Positions 12,401 through 21,945 of a stretch of 64,000 nucleotides of DNA are shown piece by piece. This stretch comes from Populus alba (lineage: Eukaryota > Streptophyta > Magnoliopsida > Malpighiales > Salicaceae), in assembly GCF_005239225.2 (NCBI RefSeq), contig NC_133296.1, positions 15,314,001 through 15,378,000 of the forward strand, written 5' to 3'. The notes under the pieces were generated by a model, which was not told the DNA's origin, did no database searches, and saw only the letters and a list, made by a program, of their open reading frames with translations. Positions within the stretch are counted from its first letter, which is position 1; every line of letters starts with the position of its first letter. Made by a program: the position numbers and the translations under genes.

Positions 12401-13628
12401 ACTATTCTCTTTGTTCTAACAGTAAGTGTATCCTTAGGCCAGCTTTGGCGTATCTTGTTAGAAGGTGCCCTGTCAGTATGCTATTGTAGGTTATCTGCCG
12501 ACGAGCTCAATAAATTTGATTTTTCTCTCCATTTCACTATCAGGAAGATATAGCAGTAATATTCAGCAAGGCAGACAAGAATAACTCTGGTACCTTAGAT
12601 CTCAAAGATTTTAAAGATGTTGTTGACCACATCAGCGAAAGGTATCCTCAAGTGCAGATTTATATGGAAAAGAAAAAATTGAAAACCTTTGATGCTTTAC
12701 TAAAAAGTGCTCAGGGGAATGACAACAAACTGATAGATATTGAAACATTCAAGAATGCTCTACATGAAGTAGATTCTCAAATGAAAAATCTTCCCGCAAC
12801 AGCTCAAGTAATTTCAATTTTCCCCCCTTCTTTCATTCCTTCTTTCAACCAGCTAACAATGCTCTTTTGAGTTACTGTTTTTTTCTTTTTGAAATTTTAA
12901 GGTTGCAGCACAGCAAGGTGAATACCTTGCAAGCTGTTTTAATCGTATGGAGCAATGTGAAAAGTACCCTGAAGGTCCTATGAGATTTAGGGGAACAGGT
13001 TGCCATCGGTTTCGTCCATTTAGGTACAAAATAGAAGTTCTTCCTTTCTCTATTTTCTATGAAATATACAGGGAAATTTAAAAGGTAGTCCATCTCAAAA
13101 AGAAAAATTTAAGAAGTAATGCACTTCATGAATCAGTTCTTGCCAATGCCTTTTTCATAGAAGCTTTAATATCCAGATGAACATGTGCAAAAGTCTTGTT
13201 TACTTGAGACTAATTTAAGGTTTCATAACAAGGACACTGTCTTCTCTGTCAAAGACACCATTTGTTTATGTTTGTTGATATTGTAATGAAGAGTTTTAGA
13301 GAGAATGCCGATACATCTGTCGATTATCCAATGCAAGGTATAAGCATTTTGGACAATTTGCTCCATTGGGAGGAGAGCAAACTGCAGCTCAACTTCCGGG
13401 AGATTGGATTTCCGTTGGCTATAGTACTCAGTGGCTCTGGTACGCGGTGTATACAAGGTAATACTCTAATTCAAATTCAGAAATACCTGCTCTAACGTTA
13501 ACATAATGCCATCATCTGATTTTATTTTTTTTACTTGCAGTAAGCTAGTCAGCTGGCGCACAAGAGTGTTAGTGGTATCTGACTGGCTTAGAAGGTCAAT
13601 ATTCGGAAGAGATTCAAGTCGAATCTGA
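9468..13628 (+). CDS. External alternative NADH dehydrogenase, NDB2-like copy A (10 coding exons, 577 aa)
   Basis: Same enzyme family and predicted site of action as the upstream NDB1-like gene. Coding exons: 9468-9559, 10123-10384, 10657-10866, 11005-11255, 11872-12091, 12191-12295, 12544-12807, 12902-13023, 13338-13457, 13541-13628; phases agree throughout. The N-terminus ([15 protein letters not shown]) is basic/hydrophobic, as expected for a mitochondrial presequence. GTGWAG and GGGPSG dinucleotide motifs are present. The second fold ends LLEAGDH with Glu264, the NADH-type residue. The EF-hand loop (about 391-402, [12 protein letters not shown]) has Asn at position 3 and Asp, not Glu, at position 12. 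The C-terminus is SRI. Intron 1 carries a TRIM-like element and intron 4 a 158-bp tandem duplication. It converges on NDB2-like copy B. NDB2 versus NDB3/NDB4 orthology is not resolved here. Confidence 0.93.
9829..9993 (-). mobile_element. TRIM-like miniature LTR element fragment in NDB2-like intron 1
   Basis: Read on the minus strand, 9993-9916 is a 78-bp unit that begins TGTTAG and ends TTTGACA (TG...CA). It is followed directly by TAGTATCAGAGC (9915-9904), an 11/12 match to the initiator-Met tRNA primer-binding site TGGTATCAGAGC. After a short leader containing GAGTTCGAATCTC, the 3' part of the same unit recurs at about 9872-9829. LTR-PBS-LTR with almost no interior is the layout of TRIM elements. 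The second LTR copy is 5'-truncated, so the element is incomplete or rearranged. Confidence 0.65.
11242..11557 (+). repeat. 158-bp tandem duplication spanning an exon end, NDB2-like copy A intron 4
   Basis: Bases 11242-11399 and 11400-11557 are two diverged copies of one unit at a 158-bp offset. Copy 1 begins inside exon 4 (last 14 coding bases, CACATTTTGAACAT) and includes the working donor GTAAGG at 11256. In copy 2 the exon end is repeated but the donor reads GAAAGG. Shared downstream text includes 'cagttggtaatatctc' and 'gtttatacctgttta'. Confidence 0.9.
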
Positions 13629-14133
13629 GAGTTCTGGAGCATGAATCTTGCAAAACAAGTACTGATGCTCAGGCAATTCTTAGCAGATTTTATTCCACCT
13701 TCAGCTCAAAACCTCACATAATTATCTTTGTTTGTCAGTGTTTTTCCTGATTGTTTCATTAAAAAATAAGTTCTTAGCAGAAAAAGTTTTGCTGGAAAAA
13801 ACTTTTGGGTACAATACTTGCCCTTAGTTTCGGATTGTTTAGGTAATATCTGCGAACCCTGATCCCATTTTAACCAAGTCATTCTTACGAATTTCTTATC
13901 AATTCATGCTGTTTCATTCTGTTGCATCAAAATATTGTTGTTTTCTTCAAAATGTGAGCTTGTAACTTTTTGTAAAGCCTTTTCGTAGTACTGATTATGG
14001 TAGAACCAATATCCTATGTATTGGAAGAAACAAGGCTAAATAAAGTAGAGGAATGAAACAAAATTGGAACAAAATCTGCTGTCTAATTGTCATATGACAT
14101 GAATAGTTGTAGAAAATACTGTCCTCAGCTGTC
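13629..14133. other. Convergent 3' UTR region of the two NDB2-like genes
   Basis: Only 505 bases separate the two stop codons, so both 3' UTRs must fit here and may overlap as antisense transcripts. No further coding region is visible. Confidence 0.6.
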
Positions 14134-17100
14134 TCAGATTTTGCTGGAGTCCCTTCCAAATATAAACTTTCTTGACCAGTCAGATATCACCAACATTCTT
14201 GTACGCCAGCTAACTAGCTTGCTGTAAGTAGAGGAGGAGAACTGTCAAGTGATGAAAATATTCTGATATCAATCAAATATATGTGAATATGAGGGAATCG
14301 TTACCTTGCATAAACTGAGTACCAGAGCCACTGAGCGCTATGTCCGATTGAAACCCAATCTCCTGGAAGCTGAGCTGCAGTCTGCTCTCCACCCAATGGA
14401 GCAAACTGTCCGAAGTGCCTGTACCTGAAATTTCATAACTAAAGTTTCAGTATTCTATATTGCATTTCCAATCGTTTAGCAACTCCATTTATAAAAAAAT
14501 TTACTTTCCTAGATCTCCTCTATGCAATAGATAAATTCCATGCAATAAGTAATTCATAGCATATGAAGAATGAAAAGAAAGAAAAATGGTGGGAGAATAT
14601 ATTGTACCTGAAGGGATGAAACTGGTGTCGGCCTGAAGCCCTGAACCTCAGAGGACCCTCAGGATTCTTTTCACAAAGCTCCTTCCTGTTGAAACATTTT
14701 GCAAGGTATTCTCCTTGTTGTGCAGCCACCTATAAAATAAAAAGAAAATGAAAATCGATATTGTAAATGAATACTATAGATGGTTGAATAATGTCATCAG
14801 AAAAGTCAAAACTAAAATATGTTTTACCTGAGCAGTTGGTGGGAGACTTTTCATTTGAGAATCAACTTCGGATAGAGCTTTCTTAAATGTTTCGATATCT
14901 ATTTGTTTCTTGTCATCTCCTTGAGCATTCTTCAGTAAAGCATCAAAGCTTTTCAGTTTGTTCTTTTGCAAGTAAAGCTCAACTTGAGGGTATCTCTCAC
15001 AGATGTGGCCAACAACTTCTTTGAAGTCTTTAAGATCTAGAGCACCAGTGTTCGTCTTGTCTGCCTTCCTGAATATTGCTGCTATATCTTCCTGTTAAAT
15101 CATAGGGCATTATTGTATCAAGTCAGCTGAAAAATTCATCAGAAAACACTATGCAATGTGTATAATACAGAGATTTTGAATATGTTTACTTTCACCTACC
15201 ATGACTTTGCGTTGATTTATAGTCGCACAGTCACCTAGAGCATATACATCTTCGCAGCCTTCAACCCTCAGCCATTCATCGGTTGCCAGAACACGCCTTT
15301 TGGCCTGTGCCCAAACAACAATCCTCAATGGTTAGTTTAGTTGAAAAGTCTTTCACGAGTAAAATTTCAGAAATGAAGGTGAAATAGTAAGATGCTCATG
15401 GTTGCGGAACCACAGACCTGACCAATGTGGTTCATGAAATCCCTGACAACAGGACGAGTGGCAATGCCGGTTGACCAGAGGACTACTCCGTATGGTACAG
15501 AAACAATTTCACCGGTTTTTCTCTCCTTAGTAGAAATATCCTTATCAGACACTTTTACAACCATTGATCCTGTCTTTACATCAATGCCATCTCTTTGGAA
15601 TTTCTCGGTAGCAAATGTAGTAATTCGTTTGTCAAACCTGCAAGAATCAATCAATTAAAAACTTGTCATTACCGGTCAAAATCACAATTCAGAACTCAAC
15701 AAATTAAGAGAGAGCTGATCTGACTTACATGTTCAAAATGTGATCACCAGCCTCGAGAAGGGTTATTTTCAGGTAGTCTTTAGCTGAGGGATATAGCTTT
15801 GCCATATCATCGAATGCCAAGTCATGTAGCTCTGCAGCATACTCTACACCTGTTGGACCACCTCCGACAACTACAAAATGCATCACCCGCTTCTTCTCTT
15901 CTTCGCTTACACTCGGAAGGCTTGCACGCTCGTAACAGTCAATTATTGACTTACGAAGCCTCTGCGCGTCTCCAACTTCCTGCAGGGTGAGATCAAGTCG
16001 TGGCTTTAGGATTTCCTTCCCAGGCTATTCGATAGAGTATTCAAGAATTCCTGGATTTTGCTATAGTTGACACTGCTAATTTCAAACTTTCTTTAAATGG
16101 TGTTAAGCAGCAAATCAAGGTCATAATTCAGAACATACCTTCAGGAAATGAGCATGCTCCTCGACACCGGGGGTGTTGAAAGTATTTACACGAGCTCCCA
16201 TGGCTAATATCAAGACATCATAATCATCTGTGAATTCCTCAATTCCATCCAAAGTTGAGGATTGGTTAGAACGACAATAAATTTTCTTATTTACTGGATC
16301 AATCTCATAACATTCAGCTTCCTTGAACTCAACATTGTAAGGTTTCTGCAATATTACGAAAAAAATAAGAAACATAACTCAGCAACACTAATTCAAAAAA
16401 CCAACTAAACACTTCGTACATTTAACATTTAACAGTCATTATTGCCTCCAACCTTTTTCACAATATTGCGAATTGGCTCTACTATGCTGCGAGCTTCCAC
16501 CGTTCCATTTGTTACACTCGGTAACAAAGGAGTGAACGCGAAGAAGTTATTCGGAGAAACGACTTGAACATCATAGGAAGAGCTCTTCAGGTTTTTCAAA
16601 AAACTTGTGCCTGCCCAACCAGTTCCAAGAACTACCACCTTCTTTTTCTTGCCTTCATTCTGAGATGATTCTGTGATCAATCCTTGGAATGGACTGGCAT
16701 CAGAAAACGTTAACAGACCTCCACCACTGCAATAATTCGAGAATCAAGGTATATAAGTTGAAAACAACAGCAACAAATAACATTATTACTAAGTTCTCAC
16801 ATGGAATACTGCATATGGTATATTATATGCATCATTCCAACAAAAAATTTTCAGATAAACAAAAATATGCGTACATTTCTTGATGCACCAACAAAAGTTT
16901 TGGATCTGCAGTCACTAGCTAGGATAAACATGTTAATTTTCAACACAGTGATTTTTTTCTGTATTTAAGGTAGCCTGAGACAGAAGAGACACGAAGATAG
17001 TCTCAAGGGTCCAACCACACACACTTCTATCACTTATCTCCCTGGACATTAACCAAACGCAACCTCTATAAGGGTGCTTGGCAGCTTTTATGATGGAAAC

Positions 17101-17350
17101 GCACTTTTTAGAAATTTTTTAAAGAAAGAAAAACCGTGTTGCCTGTACAAATTAGTCAAAAGCTTCAAGAACATATAAATCCTCAAAAAAAGAAAAAGAA
17201 AAAAACAGTAACACAAACAATTATAAACCAAATAAAAAAAAAATATGTTATGATTTGTAACCTGACGGTGGAGACAATAAGCAGCTTAAAGAATGTAGGG
17301 TGCTCTCGATAAGTTCTAAAGGCTCTCTGGAAGAATGCAGACCCTCTCAT
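14134..17350 (-). CDS. External alternative NADH dehydrogenase, NDB2-like copy B (10 coding exons, 579 aa)
   Basis: Coding exons on the minus strand, in order: 17350-17262, 16726-16453, 16345-16139, 15979-15729, 15637-15418, 15304-15200, 15091-14828, 14729-14608, 14424-14305, 14221-14134; all GT-AG and in phase. The protein starts [18 protein letters not shown], and GTGWAG is at residues 64-69. GGGPTG opens the second fold, which ends LLEAGDH with Glu266 (NADH type). The EF-hand loop (about 393-404, [12 protein letters not shown]) has Thr at both position 3 and position 5, so Ca binding is probably weak. A local oddity is SPNNFF (Asn89), where the two neighbours have SPRNYF. The C-terminus is SKI. 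Exons 4-10 match the other two genes base-for-base in length. Inverted relative to copy A; family role as for the other NDB genes. Confidence 0.92.
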
Positions 17351-18343
17351 TGTAAAACCCCACTCTCTCTTTCTCCCTTGAAAAATAGAAGCAAACCCTA
17401 AGGCAGAAGAAACTAGAGAAGTTTATATAGGGAGAACATTGTGGAATAAAATTGGAAACATGAATTTTAAACTGTGAGAGAATGAAACTTGACATGCAAG
17501 ACAGGGTTAAATAGAGTAACTGCAAATGAGACACGTCTATTTCCTGAGAAGTTGCAAATCTCTAACTTTATGCGTTGAACCTGCATTAACTCCTTCTATT
17601 ACATATTTCTGGAGCTTTTTCTTTTTTATCTTTTAATTTATAACTTGTCAAACGCATTGCTGTAAAACCTGGTCCGGAGAAAGCCAAGATCACGGGTTAA
17701 CTCCAGGGTTTTGTTAATTAAAATGATATTATTTAAAAAAAAAAACTCAAGAAAAAAATAAAATTGAAGGTGGGTTTTAACCGAGTCAATTGATGAAGTT
17801 AACTCTTTTTTTTTTTTTTTTAACTCGAATCCATCTAGATTTTAAATCAAAAAAGTGATCAACGCGTCTAGCCGGTACAGATTTTACATTTACGTGTAAA
17901 AGGACTCAAAATAGGAAAGGATAACATTTGTGAAATATAAAGATCTTTTTCCCATCAAAGAAAAGATCTCCTTCCAAAAGAAAAGAAAAAAAACCATTAA
18001 TGCAGAAGAGAATCTCCTTGTTAACATAACAGTTTTTTCTCGTAATTTAAAACACATGATTAATTGCTTTAATGCATGATCATGAATGGTTACCAGCTGT
18101 CTAATTGGGTTTTCCTAGGCCACCTTTCATATACAGAAATTAATTAAGAGGTTTTTTAAGATTATGGCAATTGTTTTTTAAAACATTTTTATTTTAAAAT
18201 ATATAAAAATAATATTTTTTTAATTTTTAAATTTATTGTATAAAAAATTTAAAATTATAACAAAAAAATTTTAAATAAAAAAATTAAAATTATATAAAAT
18301 ACTATTTGAGCCGCGTCCCTAAACTGTACCTGAATCCCTTCGA

Positions 18344-18562
18344 TTCGAGCGTGTTTGGAAGTGTGGTTGAGATTGTTTTTCAAAATGTTTTTCACTAAGA
18401 AAAGCATGTCAATAATGTTATTTTATTTTTTAAAAATTATTTTTGAAATCAGCACATCAAAATAATTTGAAAACATCAAAAACATATTAATTTAAAGCAA
18501 AAAAAAAATATTTCAAATTTTTTGAAAAGTGTTTTTGGACCGCAATGCCAAACACGCTCGAA
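18344..18562. mobile_element. 219-bp MITE-like element
   Basis: The left end TTCGAGCGTGTTTGG and the right end CCAAACACGCTCGAA are perfect 15-bp inverted repeats enclosing AT-rich sequence with no coding potential. Related but decayed copies occur near 45770-45940 and 62484-62696. No clear target-site duplication is visible, so the superfamily is uncertain. Confidence 0.6.
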
Positions 18563-18583
18563 CCAATGCAAAATCCAAGATTA

Positions 18584-19372
18584 AGAGCTTGTTTGGCTAC
18601 GCGTTTGCATTCACGTTTCTTCAAAAACGCATGACAATGCTGTTTGGTTACAAATCGTCAAACAATTAAAATACTTGGGTCCCACCATTTACATGCGGCT
18701 GGAACACAATTTTTTAAAAGCAACAAGATATTGTTTTTTTACGAGTTTCAACAATGTTCACCAGTGAATTGCACTGTTCACATGAACAATGCAATTCACT
18801 TGCACTGTTCATGTGACTTTTTTTTTTTAACAGTTTTTTTAATGATTTTTTTAAAAAAAACTAATTTAGAGTGAATTAAATTTACTTACATTGTGATGTG
18901 AGCAATATTTTTTTTTCCTGAAAAACTAGTATAAAATAAATTAAATTCATTCAATTTTATACCTGATAATATTTTATCTAATTTTATTACATACTCACGA
19001 AATTATAAAAATTGTAGTTCTTATAGGCTGAATTTTATATATATTGGAATTATAAATAATTTAATGAATTAATAAAAAATATTTTATATAAAGTATTATT
19101 TATTTCATAATGTAATAGGAGTAGTTAATTCTATCATATTTAAATTTAAAACCATCAATATTAATATATATTTTTTAAAATTATTTTATAACCTCAATTT
19201 CAAAAGCATTATTAACTAAACACATTAAACTATTTTTTTTCATCCTCAATTTCAACCACAGTTTTAACCAAACATCCATTTTTTCAAACCAACCTCAACT
19301 AAAAGTACTTTTTATAAAACAACTTTTTTCAAATCACAACCACAACAGCTACCGCAATACCAAACAGACTCT
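18584..19372. mobile_element. 789-bp non-coding TIR element (candidate)
   Basis: The left end AGAGCTTGTTTGGCTACGCG pairs imperfectly with the reverse complement of the right end, AGAGTCTGTTTGGTATTGCG. The interior is AT-rich and contains a 38-bp near-perfect palindrome (18763-18800) with the motif 'gcactgttca'. No transposase is visible. A target duplication was not convincing. Confidence 0.45.
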
Positions 19373-20378
19373 AAAATGTGGGGAGAAAACCATGGAGTCA
19401 ACAAGTAACATTTTTCTAATACTTTCACTAATCTCTCTTATCATCAAAGTTACCAGATTTGTTCAATCAGACTTCTCTTGCAGAAAAATGTGGTAAGATC
19501 AATACATCCAAAATGCTGTCATTGCAAACAATCCAAAAAAGCTGTAACTAAATTGCTCCGAGGTTCTTTCGAGCAATTTCCAATGTTCATTAATAAAAGG
19601 AATTGGATTTTTCAACTCTGCAACATTGGCTTTAAAAAATGCTGAATCTAGAGGAATTGAAACCATCTTTACTAATAAGAATCTAGCAATTGCTTGACAC
19701 TCAATAGTTTCATTTAGTATCTCCAGGAGAGGAATTTCAACTATTCCTTTTTTCCTCTCCAGAAAGGCTATGTGCACTATAACTTTCCAGCTCATAAAAA
19801 GCTACCTTCTTTCTTCACCCTGGAAAGGTAACATGAAATGCAATCAATAGTTGCTGAACATCCCAAAATTTAAAGATCTAAAATGAAATTTTTTAGATAT
19901 TACAATATATAATTTATATTATTTTCTAAATAATTTTAGTCATTATATCAATCTCAATCAAAATCAACAGCAAATTTAACTTGTCATGTGATGTTAATGG
20001 AGCTGGTCTTTCTAGGAACTCCACATATTCTATATATGTATAAGAAAAGTCATGGTTTGCCTAGCAAAAATAAGAGGATAGATCAAACAACTATGCCATT
20101 GAGAAGGAATGAAAGATATGATATCACATGTTCATGGATGAAGAAGGAATCATTACAGAAAGCAATAGACAAAGCTTATCATATTATTGCATATATGCAG
20201 AAGGCCAATGAAACTACACTACAAACTTACAAAGTCCCAACCCATTTAGACCAAACCAAAAACAACCTTACTACTCCATAACAAGAGTTATGGCTTATCA
20301 ACAACAAAGCTGAAAAATAACTTAACCAGTTCAAATGTGGACAAAAAAAAAGAAGAAAAACTTCCCTTTAGTCCTAAT

Positions 20379-21719
20379 TTACTCGTTCTCACCGTCCTCC
20401 TCTTCTGCAAAACTAAGAGCCTGGCAAACAGAGTCCCCTGCTGCAGTCTCCTCAACGGGGCAAAAGTATGATTTCCTCCCAACCAAATCAGCCACTCTTT
20501 TTGCCGCCCCCGAGTCTCTTGGAGTCTCAGCAACACTTCTGGCAGTCTTAATATTCGGCAACATATCGGTGACTACAGAAACTGCCTGCGGAGATTCCTC
20601 CTCAGCATCATCCTTGTATACCACTACTTCACTTGGAATCTCCCACTTCTTCTTCACTCTACCACTCTCCGTTCTCTGACTCACCCCATTACCTCGCGAG
20701 GCCCGCCTCTTATTAACATCTTCCTTCTCATTATCCGGCAAAGACCTCTTCCGAGCCTCGCTAGCGGTTAGATTCCCATTAGACTGATTTGTTCCAATCT
20801 GATTATACCTACTAGCCACCACCCGTCCGGGCTTCAAGGGTTTCTTATTAGGCACAGATCTTTCCCCGTCTTTGAATAGATTCTTTGGCTGAATTGAAGC
20901 AATAACCCCATCTTCTTTCTTCACTGACCTTCTAGAACCCACAGTAGTAACAGCCTGTTTAGGAACTTGGATTTTGGACACATTTTTTCGTGATCTCGGA
21001 CTAACACTCAAACTTTTTCCCCGCTCTTTAGTTGCCTTCAACTCATCAATCTCTTCAAGCTTCCAAAAACACGATTTCCGCCGATTCTGCGTCGAAACAG
21101 GAGTTTTCATCTCTTGTTTTCCAAACATTAACCTTGATTTGGATCCAGAAAAAATCTCACTTGGCCCTAAACTGACCCCTCTTCTATTAATCTTCGATTT
21201 AGCACTTGAAACCAATGGCTCTTCAATCTTGACACTCTGTTTCTGCTCCATAAATTTTGCAGCCACAACCCTTCCTCTCTTTTCAATAGTCTTTGATAAA
21301 TTCCTCTCTGCCTTTTCAAGCCTAAGCACTTCAAGTCTTGAAGATAAACGCTTAATCTCCTTCTCGATCTCTTCAATCTCTATATCAATCTTTTTCTCAT
21401 CATGATTCTTGATCTCCTCATTTTTCTCCACCATCTTCGACAGCCCAACCTTCATTGAATTACTCTCTTGTGAGTTAAAAGGATTGGCATTAGATTGAAG
21501 TGGCTTGGTGGGTTTTGAAGAATTGACAAAAACAGGAGAAGATTTTTCACAAACTGGGCTAAGATTCTCTTTGCTTGCATCGGATTCAAGACTTTGATTC
21601 CACCAAGAAGACTTAAGATTCAAAGAATCCTCTGATTCTCCATTATCAAACGCTGCGTTGTTCCATATCTGAACTTCAGGAGCATCAACCACATCCGGGT
21701 ATTGAAGAATACTACTCAT
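20379..21719 (-). CDS. Unnamed 446-aa basic coiled-coil protein, probable mitotic gene (intronless)
   Basis: I do not recognise a named family. The single open frame starts at the first ATG, and a stop ends it at 20379. The N-terminus (PEVQIWNNAAFDNGES, residues 14-29) is acidic and looks conserved in style. A KEN box (Lys50-Glu-Asn52), the APC/C degron motif, follows a serine-rich stretch. Residues about 107-145 form a charged, heptad-like coiled coil (IEIEEIEKEIKRL...). The middle and end are Lys/Arg/Ser-rich with several Ser/Thr-Pro sites (53, 207, 240, 399), and the tail is acidic (EEEDGENE). No signal peptide or membrane segment is seen. Two perfect MSA elements lie 170-226 bp upstream. 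Together these suggest a G2/M-expressed protein degraded after mitosis, for example a spindle or chromosome-associated factor. That role is inference. Confidence 0.8.
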   Translation of the reverse strand: MSSILQYPDVVDAPEVQIWNNAAFDNGESEDSLNLKSSWWNQSLESDASKENLSPVCEKSSPVFVNSSKPTKPLQSNANPFNSQESNSMKVGLSKMVEKNEEIKNHDEKKIDIEIEEIEKEIKRLSSRLEVLRLEKAERNLSKTIEKRGRVVAAKFMEQKQSVKIEEPLVSSAKSKINRRGVSLGPSEIFSGSKSRLMFGKQEMKTPVSTQNRRKSCFWKLEEIDELKATKERGKSLSVSPRSRKNVSKIQVPKQAVTTVGSRRSVKKEDGVIASIQPKNLFKDGERSVPNKKPLKPGRVVASRYNQIGTNQSNGNLTASEARKRSLPDNEKEDVNKRRASRGNGVSQRTESGRVKKKWEIPSEVVVYKDDAEEESPQAVSVVTDMLPNIKTARSVAETPRDSGAAKRVADLVGRKSYFCPVEETAAGDSVCQALSFAEEEDGENE

Positions 21720-21888
21720 CTTTATTCTTGAAAGATCAAAATGATGGATTTTCTATGTTTTTAACAGATCAAGATTGGATCCTGTTTTAAGGAATCTGTC
21801 TGTGAGAAAAGAGAGAATTTATTTTTTTTGTGTGTGGGTTTTTGATGTGGGGATTTTTGAGGGTTTTGTGTTGTTTTAAGGATTTTTT

Positions 21889-21899
21889 TGACCGTTGGA
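21889..21899 (-). promoter_or_regulatory. MSA element (M-phase-specific activator), proximal
   Basis: On the minus strand this reads TCCAACGGTCA, an exact match to the plant mitosis-specific activator consensus YCYAACGGYYA bound by three-repeat MYB (MYB3R) factors. It lies 170 bp upstream of the 446-aa gene's ATG, in sense orientation. Confidence 0.7.
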
Positions 21900-21934
21900 G
21901 AAAAAGTATTCGTTGGAGCCTAATGGTGGGATTT

Positions 21935-21945
21935 TGACCGTTGGA
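21935..21945 (-). promoter_or_regulatory. MSA element (M-phase-specific activator), distal
   Basis: A second exact TCCAACGGTCA on the minus strand, 46 bp further from the gene than the first. A partial third site (CTCCAACGAAT) lies between them at about 21908-21918. Confidence 0.7.

Larger units (their letters stand above)
17351..20378. other. Intergenic region between NDB2-like copy B and the 446-aa gene
   Basis: About 17351-17450 is the 5' UTR/promoter side of NDB2-like copy B. The rest is AT-rich and holds two TIR-bounded elements, listed separately. Open frames at 19499-19795 (-) and 19988-20281 (+) have no recognisable domain, and I do not call them genes. The 3' UTR of the 446-aa gene lies just below 20379. 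Confidence 0.5.

Noticed and set aside
19499..20281. Two frames of about 97 aa (19499-19795 minus, 19988-20281 plus)
   Set aside because: Neither has a known domain, clear promoter or splice partners. They could be fragments of an old gene, but the evidence is too thin.
20974..21405. 143-aa plus-strand frame
   Set aside because: It is a shadow of the 446-aa minus-strand gene.
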